Source: Wurfbainia villosa (lineage: Eukaryota; Streptophyta; Magnoliopsida; Zingiberales; Zingiberaceae). From it: DNA of 64,000 nucleotides. The DNA lies in NCBI GenBank assembly GCA_025175895.1, contig CM045991.1:82075174-82139173 (forward strand). Direction: 5' to 3'. A model generated the notes under the pieces. The model was not told where the DNA came from. It worked only from the letters and a program-made list of their open reading frames with translations, and ran no database searches. Position numbers and translations under genes: made by a program. Of the stretch, positions 56,808 to 64,000 are shown one piece after another; position 1 is the stretch's first letter, and each line of letters begins with the position of its first letter.

Positions 56808-59800
56808 TGTTAGTAATATATGAGAGATGTCCTAAGGAAATCGCCTTATGTTTAAACCATTTATATGATAAATGAAGATTCACTATTTGAGTATACATGT
56901 TTTCATGTATTTGATTAGATCTTAAACTCATTTACTGAATGTCCACGATACGATTCATAACATGAGAGAATTTTTGATTGGATCACAACTAGTGAGTATC
57001 TCTACATGTATAATTGTGATGTATCAGAATTATCCCTAGTCGATGAATTGATGGATTTGGACACCATCAATTCTATCGAAACTAGCACGAGGTATACTCG
57101 GTGTATCCAAGCAGCTGATTCTCACTGGCTAGAGACATTATGATGTCCGGAGTTAATCGTGGATGCTAGTTATGGTAACTAGTTCATTGGAGTGATCAAC
57201 TGTAAAACTTCATATGGTTCTCTACATATATAGATATATCAATGAAGTTCTTACTGCAATTTAAGGGTGATGTTCCTTTGACTTGCGGTATTCAAGTCAT
57301 CTTAGTCACGAAGACTTATGCTTTGGCATCTTAAGCAAGCATCTCTGAGAATATGTGGACCCAGAATGATTGGGTATAAGTCGAAGTGATCGAAGGTGTT
57401 TGAATAGCCTATAAAGGATTCACCACTCCTTGGGAGGAGGTGTATACCCATGGCATCTCGTCGGATTGTTACTAAAGTCTTTGGCCAAAGCATTACATGT
57501 TTAGAGTAAGGTACTCTTGGATACATGTGCAGTAACTAGAATCCATAGGACGAGGAAATAATACTTGGGCTAGGTGTGATGTAGTCAACCTAGTGGGGAC
57601 TGACACTTTAGACTATGTCCTGAACCAAGTGGGTATAAGATGCGTGAAGGGAACGGGGCACGATTCATTGTAGCTGCTGAAGGGTTTCATAAATAGTTCT
57701 GGATCAACCGTTGATCTTTTTGATTAATTGGGGATCATGATGTACTACTAGGTGTCATTCATGATCGTTCTATAATTAATGGTTAATTATACACGGCCAA
57801 TATAAACTGAGAACCTATTTGGTCACACACACTGTAACGCCCGCCCTTCCTGTACCTCAGAGGGGAGCGAAGGGCGGCGCTACACGATCATACATACATG
57901 CATATACATACAGCGGAAGCATTTAAAACAATAAAATTCCTTCTTAAGCTAACTATATTAACCTAGTCCATCTAACAGATTAATTATGATGTAACGGTCT
58001 TAGCAATTTAACTAAACATGTACTAAAGAAATTTGAGATTTATATAATAAACGGGAGTGACAACCAAAACAAAAACATCATCTAAGTCTTACCACTGAAT
58101 GGTAAAACATGCATAATCTCCCCAAACCATAAACTAAATCTTATCCACCATGCCACTGCCACACACATCTTTGCTTCCTGCTGCTCCCTTCAATTATTCC
58201 ATTCCTTGCCTTACTCAGCAGTACAAGGGAAAAACGACACTATCAACACATATGCTGAGTAAGATCCTTTCCTACTCACAAAAGCCATACGACATAAATT
58301 ACACATAAGATAGTAACACGTTCATTTAATTAACATATAGTCATAGCATGGATGTAGCTATTAACATGATCATCAAGAGGCATATAGACTTAGCATTCAA
58401 AATTCATGAGTAAAGCAATCATGATCATCTAGGACATGTATCCCCATGGCATTTTTATCACAATAACATAATATCTCGTAATAACATAGACATGGAATAG
58501 TTATATGCAGAATGCTCTTTGAAAACATATACTTTCATAAGTACTTAAACATAATCTCAACATTAGGGCCCGGCATTGTATCCATGACTCGGCCCAGCCC
58601 ATTTGGCGGTCCATTCGGCGGCCCATTTGGCGACCCCTTGTGGTCGTCGACCGTCGACCGTGTCATTACCACTAGGCCCGTACTTCGACCTAGGGGCAAC
58701 TTTGGATACAAGCCATGCGTAAAGTAAAATAGCATACATGTTCTTTGACATAACATAAAGAGTGTTCTTGTCCCCACTCTTAGGGAAACATTTCTTAACC
58801 AATTCATATTCATAAGCCTTATGTAACCATGGCATAGGGGTGCCTATCGTTCATGAACATAAACAGGTACATCATGATAAAATGAGCAAAACATAACATA
58901 TACATTATGATACAATGGTCCTACATCAGCCGTTAACATGGACATAAGGTATGGAATCATGCAAATATATCGTCTAACAAGCATCATATCAATACCATAT
59001 ATATATATACCTAGCATAACATGGAAAATCATTCGGAATCATGTTCAGAAAATTTTTTTATATTTATTTTCTTGTCCTTTTTAATCTTCCCGAGCCCAAC
59101 ACAGCCGGCCTACGTTGGACGACACACCCATGTCGTGGCCAGGTAGCACGCTGCTAGAGCCGAAAGCAAAGACTCTCCACGGCCGAGCGCGCCCGGGCAA
59201 AGCATGCTTTATGCCCGAAAGGCACGCTTGCGCCTCGACACGCTGTGTCGGGGCGGTATAGGCGCATGTCTCACGCCACCCGCTCGACACGCCTCGCGGT
59301 GTGGTGAAAGAGCGGCGCGTTGGCCTTCAGACGTTGTTCTCGCTTAACAAAATTTATATGAACTCGGCCCTAGGGTCTTAAGCAATATCAAACATGGAAC
59401 CTCATCTAAGGTTAATCATATGCAATACAGGGAAAAGAAGAACATGAAAAACTCTTTATTGCATAACACAACATTGGAAACATGAAAGCCATTCGAGAGA
59501 AACCCATGTACTGCAGGTGAGGGAATTCTTACCTTCGATTGCTTTAACTTATATTTGTAAAACCTAATGAGATGCAACCTTCTATCCCGCCCTAGCAGCT
59601 GCCCTCCAAGGTCTCTTGAATCCCACCTTTCCTTGGATTCGGCGGAGAAGACAACCCTAGGAGAGAATTCTCCTTGATGTGTGGTTCGGCGGTGGAGGGA
59701 TCAAGAGAGAGTAGAGAGGTGTCCTCTAGGGTATTAGGGAGGTTAAATTTATAACCATCAAGGCTTAACCTATTCCCTTATAAATTTCCTTAAATTTCTC

Positions 59801-61261
59801 TCTTTAACAGAATTAATTCCTTCTTCAATTAAATTCATGACTTCTCCCTAATCATATAAAATTTTTATTGGATTTTTGGTGACTCACCCCTTCTTGTCCG
59901 GTTTTCTTTTCTTTTATCTTTTCTTTTATTTCCTTTAAATCCCACGTAAGCCTATTATCATCATGCATAATTATCTTTATTTTCTTTAACCCACATAAGG
60001 GCCCCTTTATTATCATGCCTCATTATCTATAAAACTCCTAAGATTTTTCGGGCGTTACACACACAACGAGCGTAATCCGAAGGATTTAAAACGACCTTGA
60101 GAATGAGATTCTCAAACCGAGAGAAACTAGATTTCGTTGGACCAAACAAGGATCGAGCATGAAATCATTTCAGTCGCAATGGAAGCATAGATGGGTCGTG
60201 TCTTAAGAAGACATGATGGATGAACCAAATTGGTTTGGTTCTAATCCAATGGTGAAGAATAAACTAAAGGGGTTTGGTTTGTTTTAAATGAATAAACCAA
60301 AGTTTGTTCGGTTCGTTTTAACTTAAAATAGATCAATTCGGTTCAGTTTATTTTAACTTAAGTTAATGGAGCGGGTTAACGGGTTTTTGGTTATGAACCA
60401 ATAATCGTTAGGAGAATATGTTCTCTATAAAAGCAAGGCTTATGGGTTTTGTGAAATCCTAATTCTATTTTTTGGTGCCGCCCCCTCCCTCTCTTCTCCT
60501 TGCCGCTGCCCAACAAAGTTGCCGCCCAACCTTGTTGCCGCCCAGCCCTTGTGCCGCCATCCAAGATGTTGCCGACATCCAAGCTCCTGCCGGTGATCCT
60601 CCGGTGACCCTCTGGCGACTTCCCTTGGCTCAAGTGACCAAGGAGCGACCGACCATCCTCTTTGGGCCGGTGCAACCCCTCCACCAATCTGTCCAGAATT
60701 CTAGACAGTTTCCTCCCTTCGTGTCGAAGAGTCGTTTGGACGATGTTTGGAGCTCTAAAAGTGGCTACCTTGCCGTGGATTCGATCTCCAGTAATCCTCA
60801 TAGATGGAGGATGAAGGATTCGTCAAACGGTTGACGAATACCTCTCCGGATAAGCAAGTTTTGGGGACTCATTATTTAATCCGAATTTTGATTCGGATTG
60901 TGATCTTCTCTTGATCAAATCGTCTTCGACATGAGGCTCGCGACTCGTACGAAGATGGGGCTCGTAGCTTTGTGAAGTCATCCCGACGATACTCGGCGTT
61001 TATACGAATAGAGGCGATTCTAGTGAGAGTCACTCCGGTTGATGCCTTTCCCGCTACACGTGAAACATCAAGTATACGTAGAGTAATTTCCTTTTATTGC
61101 AAAATTTGAAACTACGATTATGTCTACACATGTTTTACTATGCATGCGTGTAGTGTGTGTGATGTAATAAATTAGATTTATTATTTTTTATTTCTTCCGC
61201 TGCGCACATGTTTATGAAACATGTTCGAACACACACTCGTCGCGGTGCCGGAAACCCAACA
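56808..61261 (+). repeat. 3' LTR of element G, enlarged by an inserted solo LTR
   Basis: It starts TGTTAGTAATATATG after the purine tract and ends GGAAACCCAACA. Removing 57833-60059 plus one cacac leaves about 2222 bp, matching the 5' LTR (2233 bp). TATA (TCTATAAAAG) is near 60423. Confidence 0.92.
57833..60059 (-). repeat. solo LTR, Ty3/gypsy-type (2227 bp), target duplication cacac
   Basis: It starts TGTAACGCCCGCC and ends TTTTCGGGCGTTACA, so its ends form the inverted pair TGTAACGCCCG/CGGGCGTTACA. It is flanked by cacac at 57828-57832 and 60060-60064. TG...CA ends and a 5-bp duplication mark an LTR. The GGGCGTTACA end resembles chromovirus LTRs such as the GGGTGTAACA end of F. No coding motif, primer-binding site or second LTR is inside. 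The minus orientation is inferred from which end resembles the F 3' end. Short frames inside (58512-59290) are not genes. Confidence 0.85.
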
Positions 61262-63190
61262 TTGGGGGCCATTGGATGCACTAGAGGGGGGAGGGGGTGA
61301 ATAGCATCTTGTCAATTTTATCATTTGATGCAGCGGAAATACAAGCATACACAACATAAACAAGAACGACACACACGCAACAACAACAAGATTTTACATG
61401 GTTCGGAACCTACGGTTCCTATTCCACAACGATGCTCTAGTGATCTACCCTCACTATGAACTTCTCCTTCTCAGTATGACACCGGAGGTGGAGAAATCTC
61501 TTACAAGTGCTTACAACACAAATACAACAACCAAAACAAGATACAAAAGCAAATGAAAACAAAGAAGCGAAAACACTTTACAAATGCAAGCTTTTGATTA
61601 CTTGATCTAATGGTTGCTTTGGATGCCTTTGAAGACCTGAAATGCAACAACACTTGACCTCGAAATCACCTCAAACACCGTTGTGGAAGAAGCTCTCTTC
61701 ATTCTCCATTTAAAGCTCCAATAGGGTTGGATTTTTGCCTAGTATTCGATTACCAAAAGGCCCCAGTCATCTATCTATAGTATCATTGTCTCACAATGGA
61801 CTAATCCACATCGGATTTGGCCTGACAAGTCAACTCTCCATACCTAGAAATCAATCACATAGCCACGATCATCGCTATAAGCTAGCAATGATCGTGAAAT
61901 CTTTTGTACCCATGTCCATCAAAAATGGATTATGATCAAACCCTAGCGATGCTCGCGGGCGATAGGTCACAGTCGAGCCTCAGTCGACTACATGACTAGT
62001 CGACAAGGTCATAACCCCAATCGACTGCCCCAGTCAACTAGGTCTCCGAAGTTTCATGCACTCGACCAGTATACTAATCTAAAGCCCTAGTCGATTGCTA
62101 AACCTCAAATATGAAGTTTAACTCAAGTATGATCCCCTCATACTTGATGCTCACCCTTTATTTAGACTTGAGCCTTCAAGCCACCTCCATCAGCCTCACA
62201 CCCTCAGGGTCCATCCGAGTCCTCCATGACTCATTCATCCTTCGTGCTAGCCTTCAGGTGCTTCCATCGGCTATGTCATGCCATCGAATCTACCTTTTCC
62301 AAGAGGTCACGCCTCCAGGACTTCTCCATTACCAAGCCTCAATGCTTGGACTTTCACCACCAAGACTACACACTTGGACTTACATGGCCAAGACAACACC
62401 CTTGGACTTTTCCTTTGCCAAATATTCATATTTGGACTTTCACCGCCAAGACTACACACTTGAACTTACACGACCAAAACTATACCCTTAGACTTTTCCT
62501 TCCATACTTGGACTTTCCCTTGCCAAAACTTCACCGATAGACTTTTCCTTGCAAAGTATCCATACTTGGACTTTTCCATTGCCAAGAATCCAATCTTGGA
62601 CTTCTACTCGAGTCTCACTCGAGCTTGGTCAACCTTTGACCTGAGGTCGATTACTCCAACAATCTCCTCATATCAATCTCCCCCATATGACCTTGGATGT
62701 CCCAATCATCCACTTGTCATATGGTCAAAATATGGTCAAACCATAGTGATAAACACATTGACAATCCCATTGCCAAATATCAAAACCCTACTCGAGTCCC
62801 ACTAGTCCGTCAATCATAACCTCCAAGACTACACCCTTGGACTTTTCTTTGCCAAGTATCCAAACTTGGACTTTCCCTTATCAAGACTTCACCCTTGGAC
62901 TTTTCCTTGCCAAATATCCATACTTGGTCTTCTCTATTGCTAAGAATCCAATCTTGGACTTCTACTCGAGTCTCACTCGAGCTTGGTCAACCTTTGACCT
63001 AAGGTTGATTGCTCCAACAATCTCCTCATATAAATCTCCTCCATATGACCTTGGATGTTCCAATAATTCACTTGTCATATAGTCAACATATCGTCAAACC
63101 ATAGTGACAAACACATTGACAAACCCATTGTCAAACATCAAAACCCTACTCGAGTCTAGTCAATCGTGACCTGGATTGATTGCACCATCA
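61262..63190 (-). repeat. 3' LTR of element H (SIRE-like), main part
   Basis: It continues from the tip at 49583 and ends GATTGCACCATCA at 63190. In sense (minus) it starts TGATGGTGCAATC, as in LTR E, and is preceded by the purine tract AAAAGGGAGAGAT (63191-63203). This makes it the 3' LTR of an element extending to the right. It shares CTCCATTTAAAGCT (TATA-like, about 61705) with LTR B. An AGTCGACT copy and variants lie at 61980-62045. A 28-30 bp repeat array and a duplication of about 358 bp fill 62290-63150. The frames at 62111-62805 come from these repeats. Confidence 0.8.
62290..63000 (-). repeat. 28-30 bp tandem array with a 358-bp duplication in LTR H
   Basis: TTGGACTTT recurs at about 62346, 62374, 62402, 62432 and onward, with partners such as GCCAAGTATCCA between. 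In sense the unit reads roughly GGAAAAGTCCAAG...TTGGCAA. A block containing CTCGAGTCTCACTCGAG occurs twice, 358 bp apart (near 62608 and 62966). Confidence 0.8.
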
Positions 63191-63658
63191 ATCTCTCCCT
63201 TTTAGCATGCATTAAAAAACCTACCAAGGTTTTAAATGTCTCATCTCCAATGAGATCCTACATTCTCCCCTTGGTCTAAAATTGTCCTAAATGCCTTTAT
63301 TCTCCTTAGTGATACTCCCTTATCACTAAATGCAAGGCATTCTTCCATTTTCCCCCTTTGAAAACATCCATCATCTCTTGATGGATAAACTCTCCCTTAG
63401 GCTTACTCCCCCTTGACCATTGCACCAACAATGCCCTTGGAGAGTACATAAGCCTATAGGAAATCTAACCAATCAAAAATAAAGGGGAAAAAAGGAATTC
63501 AAACTTGAACTTTAACCTCCCTTGAAATTTGATTATTCACCCAAATCAACTCTCCTAATCATTTTCAATGAATATTTTACCCTTCCAATGTTTGTCTAAG
63601 CATATCATAGGATTAAGAGCAGTTAGGGTACCTTTGGGGTGTTGATAGATGGCTAAAC
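63191..63658 (-). other. 3' internal end of element H
   Basis: The region immediately upstream (minus sense) of LTR H. It starts with the purine tract at 63191-63203 and holds more G/A-rich tracts on the minus strand (near 63350 and 63408). No coding motif is seen. It is the untranslated 3' region of a SIRE-like element whose remainder lies outside the window or was displaced by LTR I. Confidence 0.6.
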
Positions 63659-64000
63659 TGTTAGTGCAATCGACTCACGTCATGATTGACCAGACTCAAG
63701 TGGAACCCGAGTAGAGTTTTGATGTTAGACAATAGTTCATAATGTGGTTTGACCACATGACTAGTGGATGGTATGGGACATCCAAGGTCATATGAGGAAG
63801 ACTATTGGAGAAGTCCAAGTTTGGTGACTTGGCAAGGAGAAGTCCAAGTATGGATACTTGGCAAGGGAAAATCCAAGTGGGTCAAGGGAGACCGGACACT
63901 TGGTGTAGGAAAGACCAACGGGGAGTTGGCGAGGGAAGTCCCGACAGGTCTGGGAGACCATTCTTGGAAAATGAAGTCCCGGACAGGGAGTCTTAACAGT
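63659..64000 (+). repeat. start of LTR I (SIRE-like), cut by the window edge
   Basis: It starts TGTTAGTGCAATCGACTC, matching in sense the 5' ends of LTRs B, D, E and H, but on the plus strand. From about 63810 it has 29-bp units with GTCCAAGTATGGATACTTGGC, the sense form of the H array. The frame at 63805-63996 is repeat-derived. Whether I is a full element or solo cannot be told. Confidence 0.75.

Larger units (their letters stand above)
49590..61261 (+). mobile_element. Angela-like Ty1/copia element G, complete; target duplication ttggg
   Basis: The LTRs (49590-51822 and 56808-61261) start TGTTAGTAATATATGAG and end AAACTCAACA or AAACCCAACA. They are flanked by ttggg at 49585-49589 and 61262-61266. 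The internal region has a near tRNA-Met primer-binding site, a long structured leader, gag, protease, integrase, reverse transcriptase, RNase H and the polypurine tract AAGTGGGAGC at 56797-56806. The 3' LTR is enlarged by an inserted solo LTR (57833-60059). Pol is the best preserved in the window but still has many stops. Confidence 0.93.

Noticed and set aside
58512..59290. Glycine/proline-rich short frames in the solo gypsy-type LTR
   Set aside because: They come from a GGCCCATTTGGCG-type short repeat on both strands with no recognisable domain.
62111..62805. Overlapping plus-strand frames rich in LGLF/WTF repeats, and similar ones at 9231-9662
   Set aside because: They are produced by the 28-30 bp LTR repeats in B and H. 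Frames overlap in all phases, which a gene would not do.
1..64000. CRISPR arrays, rRNA, tRNA genes and bacterial operons
   Set aside because: None seen. Short regular repeats here lie inside LTRs, and the tRNA-like matches are 11-14 base primer-binding sites, not tRNA genes.

Overview
The window is plant nuclear DNA made almost entirely of long-terminal-repeat (LTR) retrotransposons, nested up to four levels deep. I see no intact host gene and no RNA gene. The mix (Ty1/copia elements of SIRE-like and Angela/Tork-like type, a Ty3/gypsy element of chromovirus/Tekay-like look, a CACTA-like DNA-transposon end and a badnavirus-like relic) suggests a flowering plant with a large repeat-rich genome, probably a monocot. 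A Zingiberales-type genome is possible but is only a guess.

Layout. 1-6171: a junction zone of copia fragments (reverse transcriptase -, gag N-terminus +), then minus-strand element A (gag to integrase, primer-binding site, 1.9 kb LTR at 4123-6006), then a plus-strand RNase H tail. 6172-14688: two stacked minus-strand SIRE-like elements, B (gag, LTR 8218-9748) and D (pol, gag, LTR 13568-14688). 14689-46560: the torn host element E (minus strand; pol 14689-16502, gag 27223-27603 and 43618-44561, LTR 45123-46560). E is split by gypsy element F (16503-27222) and by a solo A-type LTR (27604-43612). That solo LTR contains an almost complete Angela-like element K (27995-36776) and a gag-only element C (37868-43202). 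F carries a badnavirus-like inverted pair in its first LTR and a solo G-type LTR in its second. 46561-49582: older sequence with a CACTA-like end and an unrecognised gene-like relic. 49583-63190: the LTR of element H, split by a complete Angela-like element G (49590-61261), whose 3' LTR is itself split by a solo gypsy-type LTR (57833-60059). 63659-64000: the start of another LTR (I), cut by the window edge.

The insertion history rests on six 5-bp target-site duplications read directly from the sequence: gattc (solo A2), gtgtg (K), aagta (C), aagat (solo G-type LTR), ttggg (G) and cacac (solo gypsy-type LTR). All coding regions are decayed. The least damaged is the gag of C, which looks open except for one probable 1-base loss.

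The most interesting signals are these. (1) C has both LTRs, a primer-binding site, a polypurine tract and gag, but no pol, so it would be a non-autonomous TR-GAG-type element. (2) Two badnavirus-like ORF pieces are joined back to back inside a gypsy LTR. (3) The palindrome CAGTCGACTG is arrayed just upstream of the TATA box in at least five SIRE-like LTRs; LTRs of other families in the window have different repeat arrays at the same place. (4) A small hairpin motif occurs four times in the leader of G.
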